From: Allomeiothermus sp035760705 | Lineage (GTDB): Bacteria; Deinococcota; Deinococci; Deinococcales; Thermaceae | DNA length: 55,686 nucleotides | Reading direction: 5' to 3' | Assembly: GCA_035760705.1 (NCBI GenBank) | Contig: DASTSL010000065.1 | Span: forward strand, 1 to 55,686 | Shown: piece by piece, positions 40,634 through 47,709 of the stretch | Numbering within the stretch: the stretch's first letter is position 1 | How the letters are laid out: each line of letters begins with the position of its first letter | Program-made: the position numbers and the translations under genes | Notes under the pieces: model-generated | Seen by the model: the letters and a program-made list of their open reading frames with translations, nothing else | Databases searched by the model: none | Told to the model about the DNA's origin: nothing

Positions 40634-40640
40634 GGGCTGT

Positions 40641-40646
40641 ATTCTA
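40641..40646 (-). promoter_or_regulatory. -10 box of leaderless manA promoter
   Basis: Minus strand TAGAAT ends 7 bases before the ATG. Confidence 0.55.
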
Positions 40647-40692
40647 CCCGCGTCGATCGCGGGTCGTCGAAGGCCTGAGCGATGCGGGATAA

Positions 40693-40708
40693 GCCATACG
40701 CGATCCGC
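40693..40708. repeat. 16-bp intergenic repeat, copy 1
   Basis: GCCATACGCGATCCGC, identical to 44925-44940. Both copies lie in spacers. Confidence 0.7.
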
Positions 40709-40735
40709 ACCCGGTAGGGTAATCTAGGCCAAACC

Positions 40736-41362
40736 GTGCGGATTCTGGCCCTATCGGATCAAATCCACCCCTTTATCCACCAGACTCGTTTTCCGGGGAA
40801 CCTGCCGCCGTTTGACCTGGTGCTCGTCGCGGGCGATTTGCCGGGCAGCTACATCGAGTTCGTAGCCACCAAGGTGAGCGTTCCGATGGTGTTCGTTCAC
40901 GGCAACCACAAGGAAGAGTACGTACAGGATTATCTGGGCAACCTGACCCCGCCGGGCGGAGCCATCCCCGCCCACGGACGCATCGTGGACGTAGGCGGGG
41001 TCCGCATCGCCGGATGGGGCGGCTCGCCCCGCTATAACAGCCGGGATTTCGGGCAGTACACCGAGTCCGAGGCCACGGCTCGAGTCCTCTCCTGGGCGCC
41101 GGTGCTTCTCCCCCGGCGCTACACCCGGGGGCACGGGGTGGACATTCTGCTCACCCACGCCCCGCCGCCCGGCCCCCACGCCGGGAGCGATTTCGCCCAC
41201 CGCGGCAGCCCCGCTTTGGCGCTGTTTCACCGGCTTTACCGGCCCCGGCTGCACGTTCACGGGCACGTCCACCTCTACGAGGCCCAACCCAAGCGGGAAT
41301 ACCTGAGCCCGGAGGGGGTGCGGGTGGTGAACGCCTTCGAGTACACCTTGATCGAGCTGTGA
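40736..41362 (+). CDS. calcineurin-like metallophosphoesterase
   Basis: The 208-residue protein has the standard motifs: ILALSDQIH, LVAGDLPGSY, VFVHGNHKEEY, LLTHAPPPGPH and HVHGHVHLY, so the two-metal site appears complete. The small size suggests a compact phosphodiesterase or phosphatase of unknown substrate. The start is GTG 40736 in the first position of the fold; the promoter is unclear (TAATCT at 40718-40723 is a possible -10). It lies 27 bases before the SDR gene, which has its own promoter. Confidence 0.85.
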   Translation: MRILALSDQIHPFIHQTRFPGNLPPFDLVLVAGDLPGSYIEFVATKVSVPMVFVHGNHKEEYVQDYLGNLTPPGGAIPAHGRIVDVGGVRIAGWGGSPRYNSRDFGQYTESEATARVLSWAPVLLPRRYTRGHGVDILLTHAPPPGPHAGSDFAHRGSPALALFHRLYRPRLHVHGHVHLYEAQPKREYLSPEGVRVVNAFEYTLIEL

Positions 41363-41376
41363 AGTGCGAAGCCCGG

Positions 41377-41382
41377 TACAAT
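41377..41382 (+). promoter_or_regulatory. -10 box of leaderless promoter for the SDR gene
   Basis: TACAAT ends 7 bases before the ATG at 41390. Confidence 0.55.
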
Positions 41383-41389
41383 CGTCGCA

Positions 41390-42193
41390 ATGCAGATCAA
41401 GGACTCCCTTTGCGTGGTGAGCGGGGCCTCGAGCGGGATCGGGCGGGCCACGGCCCGCGAACTCGCCAAACGGGGGGCCAGGGTCATCCTGGTGGCGCGG
41501 CGACGGGAGCGGCTCGAGGAAGCGGCTCGAGAGATCAGGGCGAACGGAAGCCAGGCCTGGGCCTACCCCGCCGACCTCACCCGGCCCCAAGCCGCCGAGG
41601 GCCTAGGGAAAGCGGTGCTCGAGGCCCATGGGGTGCCCCACGTCCTGGTCCACGGCGCCGGGGCCGGGGCCTGGCGTTTTATCGAGGAGACCGGCTACCC
41701 GGACTTCATCGAGATGATGAGCACGCCTTACTTCTCGGCAGCCTTTCTCACCCGGGCCTTGGTGCCGGCGATGCTCGAGGAGAACCGGGGTTTCGTGCTC
41801 TCGGTGTGCTCACCCGCCAGCCGCCAGGTCTGGCCGGGGGCGGTCGGCTACATCGCCGCGAGGTGGGCCTTGCAGGGCTTTACCGAGGCCCTGCGGGCCG
41901 ACTTCTACCGCACGAACCTGAAGGCGGGCTGCTTCTTCCCCAGCAAGATCAGCGACAGCGAGTACTTTATCCAGAACACCCACACCGAGCAGCGGATCCC
42001 CGGCGTGGGCCGGCTCATCCCCGCCATCACGTCGCATCAAGCCGCCCTGGGTATCGTGCGGGCCATCGAGCGCGAGGCACGGATCGCCTTCGAGCCCTGG
42101 CAGTTGGGGGCTTTTGACCTGTTGCAGAAGGTGTTTCCCAGGATTTCGGAGCACCTGGCCTGGAGCAGCGGGGCAAAACGAGAGCGCCGGTAG
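41390..42193 (+). CDS. short-chain dehydrogenase/reductase with Lys-to-Arg in the active site
   Basis: The 267-residue protein has the Rossmann motif VVSGASSGIGRATA, the NADP-type basic VARRRERLEE, and a catalytic Ser141/Tyr154 pair in SPASRQVWPGAVGYIAAR. The Lys of the YxxxK motif is Arg158, and the usual NNAG is HGAGAG. Such changes are uncommon and may lower or alter dehydrogenase activity; the overall fold is not in doubt. Substrate unknown. It is convergent with moaC, with a shared inverted repeat between. Confidence 0.85.
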   Translation: MQIKDSLCVVSGASSGIGRATARELAKRGARVILVARRRERLEEAAREIRANGSQAWAYPADLTRPQAAEGLGKAVLEAHGVPHVLVHGAGAGAWRFIEETGYPDFIEMMSTPYFSAAFLTRALVPAMLEENRGFVLSVCSPASRQVWPGAVGYIAARWALQGFTEALRADFYRTNLKAGCFFPSKISDSEYFIQNTHTEQRIPGVGRLIPAITSHQAALGIVRAIEREARIAFEPWQLGAFDLLQKVFPRISEHLAWSSGAKRERR

Positions 42194-42249
42194 CCGTAGA
42201 GCGGGTTTCCATTTGATTTAGCCGATCCGGGGAGGGAGAACCGCTGGCT

Positions 42250-42303
42250 CTAGGGCGCTGCCCGCTTTTGCGCCATCCAAGAAGCGTCTGATGAGCGCCC
42301 TAG
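42250..42303. terminator. possible bidirectional terminator between the SDR gene and moaC
   Basis: CTAGGGCGCT (42250-42259) pairs with AGCGCCCTAG (42294-42303), a perfect 10-bp stem with a 34-base loop containing CTTTTGC, overlapping the moaC stop codon. No strong T-run. Confidence 0.4.
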
Positions 42304-42776
42304 CCTTCGCGCCGCCATTCCCCCGACTTGCCGCCCGATTTGTACACGAGCCGCAAATCGGTAATCTCGAGCCCCTTGCTGGCCGCTTTGAGCATGTCGT
42401 AGACGGTGAGCGCGGCCACTGCGCAGGCGGTCAGGGCTTCCATCTCCACCCCGGTTTCGGCCTTGGTCTTGACCGTGGCGGTGATGTGAACCCTGGCTTC
42501 CTCTGGCTCGAAGATGAGGGTGACGTCGGCACTCGAGATCGGCAGGGGATGGCAGAGCGGGATCAGTTCGCCGGTCTTTTTCGCCGCCATGATCCCGGCG
42601 AGTTGGGCCACGCTCAGGGGGTCGCCCTTCCCCACCCCGCCTTCTTGCAGGGCCTCTACGGCCTGGGGTTTGAGCAAAACGCTGGCCTCGGCCCTCGCCA
42701 CCCGCAAGGTGGCGGCTTTCTCGCTCACGTCCACCATGCGCGGCTTGCCGTCTTGGAAGTGGGTTAGCTTGCCCAT
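42300..42776 (-). CDS. moaC: cyclic pyranopterin monophosphate synthase
   Basis: The 158-residue enzyme acts in the first stage of molybdenum cofactor synthesis, after MoaA. Family motifs: FQDGKPRMVDVSEKAAT, MAAKKTGELIPLCHPLPI, VKTKAETGVEMEALTACAVA and YDMLKAASKG, with the KSGGKSG tail. Full length. It stands alone on the minus strand; the other moa genes are not in the window. Confidence 0.96.
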   Translation of the reverse strand: MGKLTHFQDGKPRMVDVSEKAATLRVARAEASVLLKPQAVEALQEGGVGKGDPLSVAQLAGIMAAKKTGELIPLCHPLPISSADVTLIFEPEEARVHITATVKTKAETGVEMEALTACAVAALTVYDMLKAASKGLEITDLRLVYKSGGKSGEWRREG

Positions 42777-43016
42777 GAGGATAGCCTAACGCCAAACGCC
42801 AAACGCTAGAGGCTCCTGGCTTATGGCTTGTAGCCTATCCCACTGGTTCAATCAGCCACCCCTTTCCCCCGGAAAACCGCCGATGAAAGGGGCAGGTGCT
42901 TGCGCCTAACATCTAGCCCTGAAAGGGTTTTCAGCCAACCGATAGCGAGGGAATCTCGAGCCTTTCTTAGCGTTCAGCGCCGCGCAGCACCACCCCGCTA
43001 CGCGGCGAAAAAGCGC
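42777..43016. other. spacer with tandem AAACGCC words
   Basis: Just upstream of moaC the sequence CCTAACGCCAAACGCCAAAC repeats a 7-base unit; farther on are CTTATGG/TAGCCTATCC words seen in other spacers. No gene was recognised. Confidence 0.4.
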
Positions 43017-43880
43017 CTACACGTCCTTGCGGTCGAAGACCAGTACCGCCAGGGCAGCGAAGCCCACCGCGTAGATCATCAGCAGCACCAGCCCCTGCGG
43101 GACCACCGCCTGGGCGGAGGCCAGCCCCAAGAGCCCAGCGGTTTGGGTGTAGGTGGAGGGGCTGTACAGGCCCAAGTAGGTGGTGAGGAGGAAGGGGCGC
43201 AGGAAGATGAAGGGGCTCAGGAGTTGCATCAGCAAGATCGATGCCACCGCCGCCAAGGCCGCCGCCGTGGTGGAGAGGAACACCACCGCGAACAAGAGGG
43301 CCAGCACCGAGATCGGCCACAGCACCAACCCAGCCAGGGCGTAGGCCCGCAGGATCTCGGCCAGGGCTTGGGCGGGTGCGACGAGCCCCACCCCGGCGAA
43401 ACCCTCTGCCCCCAGCCCGGTCCCGCCCGCGAAGCTGCTAAAGCCGTGGATGGCCCCGGCCAAAAACGAACCCAAGAGGCTGGCCAGCAATAGCAAGTAG
43501 GGGTAAACCAGCACCGTCACGATCTTCGCCAGCAGGATCCCCGAACGGGGGAAGGGCCGCAGCATGAGCGACTTGAGGGTTCCCTGGGCCACCTCGCTGC
43601 CGATCACCTCGGCGGAGGCCATCGCACAGAGGAAGGGAAAGAGGAAGTTCATCCCGGCCAGCAGGGCCAAGGCCGGAACCTGCCAACCCGAGACCAGGAT
43701 CAGGCCGTAGATCTGGTTGAGCCCGGCGGTGGGGGCCAAGGCCCACAGGAAAGGAAGCAAAAACGCCACCAGCAGGCCCACCCTACCCGAGCGCAACCGC
43801 ACCAGCTTGCCAAACTCCCAGAGGATCACCCGGCCCATCGGCCTGATTCCTCCGGCTCGAGCATTCGGTTCTAGCACCAT
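43017..43880 (-). CDS. ABC-2 type transporter permease
   Basis: The 287-residue protein has six hydrophobic segments in the ABC-2 (NatB/YadH-like) arrangement: a cytosolic start ILWEFGKLVRLRSGRVG, then SAEVIGSEVAQGTLKSLMLRP, the conserved segment after helix 2. It starts 13 bases after the ATPase stop with AAGAGG as ribosome site, so the pair forms an export-type transporter of unknown cargo. The ATG at 43880 has the best ribosome site; an internal ATG 14 codons later is possible. Confidence 0.88.
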   Translation of the reverse strand: MVLEPNARAGGIRPMGRVILWEFGKLVRLRSGRVGLLVAFLLPFLWALAPTAGLNQIYGLILVSGWQVPALALLAGMNFLFPFLCAMASAEVIGSEVAQGTLKSLMLRPFPRSGILLAKIVTVLVYPYLLLLASLLGSFLAGAIHGFSSFAGGTGLGAEGFAGVGLVAPAQALAEILRAYALAGLVLWPISVLALLFAVVFLSTTAAALAAVASILLMQLLSPFIFLRPFLLTTYLGLYSPSTYTQTAGLLGLASAQAVVPQGLVLLMIYAVGFAALAVLVFDRKDV

Positions 43881-43893
43881 AGATTCCTCTTCT

Positions 43894-44826
43894 CTAAGCG
43901 TTGCGAACCCGCTCGCGGTAGTAGTCGTAGAGGTCGAAGTAGTCGCGCTCGAGGGCCTGCACCTGATACCCCTCCCGCACCACCTCGGCGATGGCGGTCT
44001 GGGGGGCGCCCTCGAAGACGATCACCACGTCGCGCAGCACCACGTTCTCGATGCCGGGGACGGTCTTGAGGAGGGCCGAGACCCGCTCGGGCTCGTTGAC
44101 CCGCAGCCGGTAGCGCTCGCCCTTGGCGGTCATGGTCACCTCGTCGATGAGGCGGCCTCCGCCCAGGATGCCCACCCGGTCGGCATAGCCCGAGACCTCG
44201 CGCAGGTGGTGGGTGGAGAGAAGCACCGCCGCCCCGTTCCAGGCCAGCTCGGCCAGGATCTCGTGGACCTTGTTGATCCCCAAGGGGTCGAGGCCCGAGG
44301 TGGGCTCGTCAAGCACCAGCACCTTGGGCTCGGGGAGGATCGCCGCGGCCAAGCCCAGCCGCTGCCGCTGACCCAGCGAGTAAGCCCCGGTGGGCTGGTC
44401 GGCCACCGCCAGCAGCTCGAGCTTGGCCAGCACCTCGCGGATCCGCGCCTCGGCATTTTGCAGGCCCGAGAGAAAGGCCTGCATCTCGAGGTTTTGCCGC
44501 CCGGTGAGGTGGGGGTAGAAGGCCGCCGGGGCCTCCACCACCGCGCCCAAGTAGCGCCGCACCGTGTAGCCGCCGTTGTGCAGGTCGTGGCCCAGCATCA
44601 GCACCTTGCCCGAGGTAGGAAAGGCCAGCCCGGTCAAAAGCCGGATCAGGGTGGTCTTGCCCGAGCCGTTGGGGCCCGCCAGGGCATAGACCTCGCCGGG
44701 GTTGAGCCGGAAGTTCACCGACTCGAGGATCGGCTTGCGACCGTACTTTTTGCCCAGGTTCTGGGCCTCGAGGCTCGCCGATTGGACCTGGGCGGAGGCC
44801 CCCGCCACAGTTTCGACTGCGTTCAT
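43894..44826 (-). CDS. ABC-2 type transporter ATP-binding protein
   Basis: The 310-residue ATPase has Walker A GPNGSGKTT, the Q-loop VVEAPAAFYPHLTG, signature YSLGQRQRLGLAAAI, Walker B VLVLDEPTSGLD and switch His LLSTHHLREV. The C-terminal 90 residues (ERYRLRVNEPERVSALLKTV) form the usual regulatory tail. It works with the adjacent ABC-2 permease. The gene is leaderless. Confidence 0.93.
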   Translation of the reverse strand: MNAVETVAGASAQVQSASLEAQNLGKKYGRKPILESVNFRLNPGEVYALAGPNGSGKTTLIRLLTGLAFPTSGKVLMLGHDLHNGGYTVRRYLGAVVEAPAAFYPHLTGRQNLEMQAFLSGLQNAEARIREVLAKLELLAVADQPTGAYSLGQRQRLGLAAAILPEPKVLVLDEPTSGLDPLGINKVHEILAELAWNGAAVLLSTHHLREVSGYADRVGILGGGRLIDEVTMTAKGERYRLRVNEPERVSALLKTVPGIENVVLRDVVIVFEGAPQTAIAEVVREGYQVQALERDYFDLYDYYRERVRNA

Positions 44827-44833
44827 GGCCCAT

Positions 44834-44839
44834 AGTATA
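44834..44839 (-). promoter_or_regulatory. -10 box of leaderless promoter for the ABC-2 ATPase gene
   Basis: Minus strand TATACT ends 7 bases before the ATG. Confidence 0.6.
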
Positions 44840-44898
44840 TGGCCGGTCCCGGATTCCCGCGGAACATATAAACACCAGGGTTACATTTCTCTTAATGT

Positions 44899-44941
44899 CG
44901 CGGATCGCTTATCGCTAAAAGAATGCCATACGCGATCCGCG
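44899..44941. repeat. 10-bp inverted repeat containing the 16-bp intergenic word (copy 2)
   Basis: CGCGGATCGC (44899-44908) pairs with GCGATCCGCG (44932-44941). The right arm overlaps GCCATACGCGATCCGC (44925-44940), which also occurs at 40693-40708. Confidence 0.7.
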
Positions 44942-44977
44942 ATGTGCGATCGGCTTTCTTTTGTCCCCCGGATGTGC

Positions 44978-44983
44978 TAGGAT
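44978..44983 (+). promoter_or_regulatory. -10 box of the SRP RNA promoter
   Basis: TAGGAT ends 6 bases before the first paired base of the RNA at 44990; the -35 is weak. Confidence 0.45.
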
Positions 44984-44989
44984 TCTTGG

Positions 44990-45097
44990 GCGTCCTCGGT
45001 CTGACGCGGCGTTCCAGCATGAACCGGGTCAGGGCCGGAAGGCAGCAGCCCTAAGTGCCTTAGGAGCGGGTGCCGTCAGGGAGCCGGGGACGCTTTT
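44990..45097 (+). ncRNA. ffs: signal recognition particle RNA (small bacterial 4.5S type)
   Basis: The conserved SRP domain IV is present: GGTCAGGGCCGGAAGGCAGC followed by AGCCCTAAG. The ends pair as GCGTCCTCGG with CCGGGGACGC, and a T-run follows as terminator. The length of about 104 bases fits the short hairpin form without the Alu domain. Confidence 0.95.
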
Positions 45098-45280
45098 TGT
45101 TTTCCCTGCTGACCAATCTGGGGCTCGAGCTTGGAATAAACCGTAAAAGTAGCCACCCCAGCAGATTACCCATCTCCACAACCTAAGGGGCTCCCTCTCC
45201 ACCGCGGTCACTGCTCTCCGAACAACTTACCCTGGCGCAGCCTGGTGCTGTAGGGGCGTACTGACACGACATCCCCGCGA

Positions 45281-45320
45281 ACAAAAACCGCCAGCCCCGG
45301 GATTCCAGGGCTGGGCGGTA
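45281..45320 (-). terminator. terminator of the ATP-grasp cluster
   Basis: Minus strand: ACCGCCCAGCCC paired with GGGCTGGCGGT (one bulge), followed by TTTTTGT, 10 bases after the last stop. Confidence 0.88.
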
Positions 45321-45330
45321 TCCGGCTCGG

Positions 45331-45834
45331 CTAGCCGCGGCGGCCTTTTTCCAGGGCGCTCACCCGCTCGCCCAGCTTATCCACCGAGGCCTTAAGCTCG
45401 CTGACCGTTTGGATAACCTGGTTGATGACCTCTTCAAAACGCTTGGTGGGGTCAGGGCCGGGCTCGAGACCCGCTCCCTTGCCGGGGCCGGGCTCGAGGC
45501 TGAACTGCTTGGGCTCTTGGATCTCGAACTTCTCGTGTTTCCCGTCTTTGATCTCGGGTTTCTCGAACTTCTCGTGCTTGTGGTCTTTGAACTCCTTGTG
45601 CTCGGGCTTCTCGAATTTCTCGTGTTTGTGATCCTTCCACTCCTTGAACTCGGGTTTTTCGAACTTCTCGAACTTGTGGTCTTTCAAGTCCTTGAACCAG
45701 GGCTTGATGGCCAGGGCGTTGCCCAGCAGAGCGCTCAGATCGCGCACCCGCAACTCAGAGAGGGGCTGGTCGGGCTTGGGCAACTCCACGTTGGGCCGGT
45801 CTTCCTGCGGTACGAAGGGTTCTTTTTCTGCCAT
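45331..45834 (-). CDS. Lys/Asp/Glu tandem-repeat protein with C-terminal coiled coil; candidate substrate of the ATP-grasp cluster
   Basis: The 167-residue protein begins MAEKEPFVPQEDRPNVELPK. Residues 51-66, 67-82 and 83-97 are tandem 15-16-residue repeats (KDHKFEKFEKPEFKEW, KDHKHEKFEKPEHKEF, KDHKHEKFEKPEIKD) and 99-108 a partial one; a Gly/Pro linker (112-130) leads to a predicted coiled coil, RFEEVINQVIQTVSELKASV onward. There is no signal peptide. The regular spacing of Lys with Asp/Glu and the adjacent ATP-grasp genes suggest side-chain amide links as in graspetides, but that is inference. GGAGAAG serves as ribosome site. The gene is last in the operon, 10 bases after the ATP-grasp gene. 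Confidence 0.85.
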   Translation of the reverse strand: MAEKEPFVPQEDRPNVELPKPDQPLSELRVRDLSALLGNALAIKPWFKDLKDHKFEKFEKPEFKEWKDHKHEKFEKPEHKEFKDHKHEKFEKPEIKDGKHEKFEIQEPKQFSLEPGPGKGAGLEPGPDPTKRFEEVINQVIQTVSELKASVDKLGERVSALEKGRRG

Positions 45835-45844
45835 GGGCTTCTCC

Positions 45845-46777
45845 TTAGGCCCGGATGCCCGCCTTGAGCAGTTCGGCCAGTGCGGCACTGATGGGCTGGC
45901 CGGTGTGCTGCTCGTAGTAGGCAAATCCCGGGCAGGGGTTGAACTCGAAGCAGTACCACTCGTCCTGGGGGGTCTGCTTCAGGTCGATGCCGGCGAGAAC
46001 GAGCCCGCTCGAGCGGGTCAGTCGCAGGCAGGCTTCAGCCACCGAATCCGGCAGGTCGGTGGGCTCCATCTCGGCGGCGTGGCCTTGCCGCCGGGCGTAG
46101 CGATAATCCACCGCCTCCGAGCGAACGCGGGTGGCAAATATTTCGTCAGCGACGGTGTGAACCCGTATGTTGTCGCCCGGCAAATAACGCTGGAACTGGG
46201 CTGCCCCGTGCCGCAACAGGCGCAGCCGCTCCAGGTCGGAGGGGTTCATCTTGCGCACTACCGAACGTACCCCGCTCAAGGACTTGAAGATGACCTCGCC
46301 GCCGTTGTGTTGGTAGAACTCGAGCGCGGCCTCTGGGTCGCTGGTGACCAGGGTGGGTGGGGTTTTGAGCCCAGACTCCCGCACCAATAGCGCCTGGTAG
46401 GGCTTGGAGTGGTTGGAGACCGAGGGGGCTGCGCGGTTCACCACCAAGACCGGCAGGTGCTCGAGCAGGGCCATGACCCCGGCCTGGCTCTCGGCGATCA
46501 CGGCCTCGGCCATCGCCGGGGAGAACTCCGGCAGCGGGGCGTGCCCGTCCGAGCCCAGATAGCGCACGAAGACCCCGCTCACCTCGCTCAAATGCAGCTT
46601 CCAGCCGGGGCCTCGCACCCACCCGCCGGGCTCGCCCCTGGCCCAGCGCCAGGCCACCTGGTAGCCCTCGGGGAAAAGCCCCAAGTCCAGGAGCCGGTAG
46701 GGATAGCCGAGGGCCTCGAGCCGGGCGCACACCAGTTCGGTGACCACGTCGGCCAAGCCGCCGCAGACCAAGATCAT
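45845..46777 (-). CDS. ATP-grasp ligase, MvdD/RimK-like
   Basis: The 310-residue protein has an N-terminal pre-ATP-grasp region (MILVCGGLADVVTELVCARL, then VSGVFVRYLGSDG, like MvdC/MvdD), the ATP-binding Lys in VIFKSLSGVRSVVRKM, the hinge AQFQRYLPGDNIRVHTVADE, and metal ligands Asp in GIDLKQ and Glu/Asn in CFEFNPCPGF. It should therefore be an active ATP-dependent carboxylate-amine (or ester) ligase. Its ATG shares four bases with the stop of the upstream ATP-grasp-like gene, and the repeat-protein gene follows at once, so that protein is the first candidate substrate. The open frame continues upstream but only as a shadow of the neighbour. Confidence 0.88.
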   Translation of the reverse strand: MILVCGGLADVVTELVCARLEALGYPYRLLDLGLFPEGYQVAWRWARGEPGGWVRGPGWKLHLSEVSGVFVRYLGSDGHAPLPEFSPAMAEAVIAESQAGVMALLEHLPVLVVNRAAPSVSNHSKPYQALLVRESGLKTPPTLVTSDPEAALEFYQHNGGEVIFKSLSGVRSVVRKMNPSDLERLRLLRHGAAQFQRYLPGDNIRVHTVADEIFATRVRSEAVDYRYARRQGHAAEMEPTDLPDSVAEACLRLTRSSGLVLAGIDLKQTPQDEWYCFEFNPCPGFAYYEQHTGQPISAALAELLKAGIRA

Positions 46778-47655
46778 GCCCGCACCCCCTTCATCGCCAC
46801 CCCTTTCAGGGCAGCCACTATCCCTTCGGCCAACTCCTCCTGCTCGGCCTCGCCGTAGAGGGCGAACTCCGGATACAGGCTGAACCCGAAGGCCCGGGCC
46901 TGCCCATCCCTGAGCTGGATTTCGATCTGCACCAGCTGCACCCCGAGCGAACCGGCCAGCCGACGGGCCGCCTGCTCGAGCCGTTCTGTAGCCCGCCCCA
47001 GCTTGGGCTCCTGGCTCCAGAGCAGCCGGTCCCCGGCCCAGGCCAGGTAGAGGCTGGGGCCTTCGGGCTCCATCAGCCCCAGCGGGAAGCGGGTCATCAG
47101 GCGCTCGAGTTCGGCCCACTGCGCGGGGGTATCGATGGGGTAACGGGTGGCCGAGGTGAGGGGGACGTAGCTGAGGTTGCCACCCCAGCGCCGGGCGAAC
47201 CGGCGGGCCTCGGCGGGGGAGTTGGTGAGGAGGATCGGCGCGGCGGGAAAGCCCGCTCGAGCCAGCCAGACCCGCTGTTCGGGCAGGGTGCGCTCGCGGT
47301 AAAAGGTCTCGGCTCGGGCCGGGTTGACCACTGGGCAGGGCAGGCTCTTGAGCCAGGCCAGCAGGGCCGACTGGGCTTCGGCCTGCATGTAGGCGTAGTC
47401 TTTGGGGTCCCAGTCGGCGGGTTGTAGGGGCATACCGGAGCCCCTCACCAACACGCCGCGCAGATCCTCCTGGCTGAGGGAGTGCTGGCCCAACCTCAGG
47501 TGGCTCAGCGAATGGGCGGTGGTCAGGTCCCAGCACACCTGGGCCACCCCGGCCAGCGGCTCGGGCGTGACCAGCACCTCCTCGCCCGCGGCCTGGAGCC
47601 GGTGGTGGACCCGCTCGACACAGACGTCGAAGGGCGTACCGATGAGTAAATACAT
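46774..47655 (-). CDS. degenerate ATP-grasp-like protein, probable partner of the active ligase
   Basis: The 293-residue protein begins MYLLIGTPFDVCVERVHHRL and follows the same domain plan as the next gene product: pre-ATP-grasp region with LRGVLVRGSG, a stretch CPVVNPARAETFYRE that matches VVNRAAPSVSNHSKP, and the terminal QLVQIEIQLRDGQARAFGF. The expected metal ligands are lost (IEIQ in place of IDLK, and FGFSLYPEF in place of FEFNPCPGF), and the ATP-contacting Lys is not evident (NLSYVPLTSATRY). It probably acts as a non-catalytic recognition or dimer partner. GGAGGGAG precedes the ATG. It is translationally coupled to the active enzyme (ATGA overlap). Confidence 0.72.
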   Translation of the reverse strand: MYLLIGTPFDVCVERVHHRLQAAGEEVLVTPEPLAGVAQVCWDLTTAHSLSHLRLGQHSLSQEDLRGVLVRGSGMPLQPADWDPKDYAYMQAEAQSALLAWLKSLPCPVVNPARAETFYRERTLPEQRVWLARAGFPAAPILLTNSPAEARRFARRWGGNLSYVPLTSATRYPIDTPAQWAELERLMTRFPLGLMEPEGPSLYLAWAGDRLLWSQEPKLGRATERLEQAARRLAGSLGVQLVQIEIQLRDGQARAFGFSLYPEFALYGEAEQEELAEGIVAALKGVAMKGVRA

Positions 47656-47673
47656 GCTCCCTCCGTGTAGCGA

Positions 47674-47699
47674 GGTGGAACGGTGCTCGCCGTCCCACC
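47674..47699 (-). promoter_or_regulatory. intercistronic hairpin in the ATP-grasp cluster
   Basis: GGTGGGACGG paired with CCGTTCCACC across a 6-base centre lies between the 696-residue gene and the first ATP-grasp gene. It may stabilise the upstream message or reduce read-through; no T-run. Confidence 0.45.
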
Positions 47700-47709
47700 C
47701 CGCTCGCGC

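Noticed and set aside
42777..42840. Tandem AAACGCC words as another copy of the paired GTAACGC box
   Set aside because: The period is 7 rather than 11 bp, there is no -10 box at the matching distance and the orientation does not fit.
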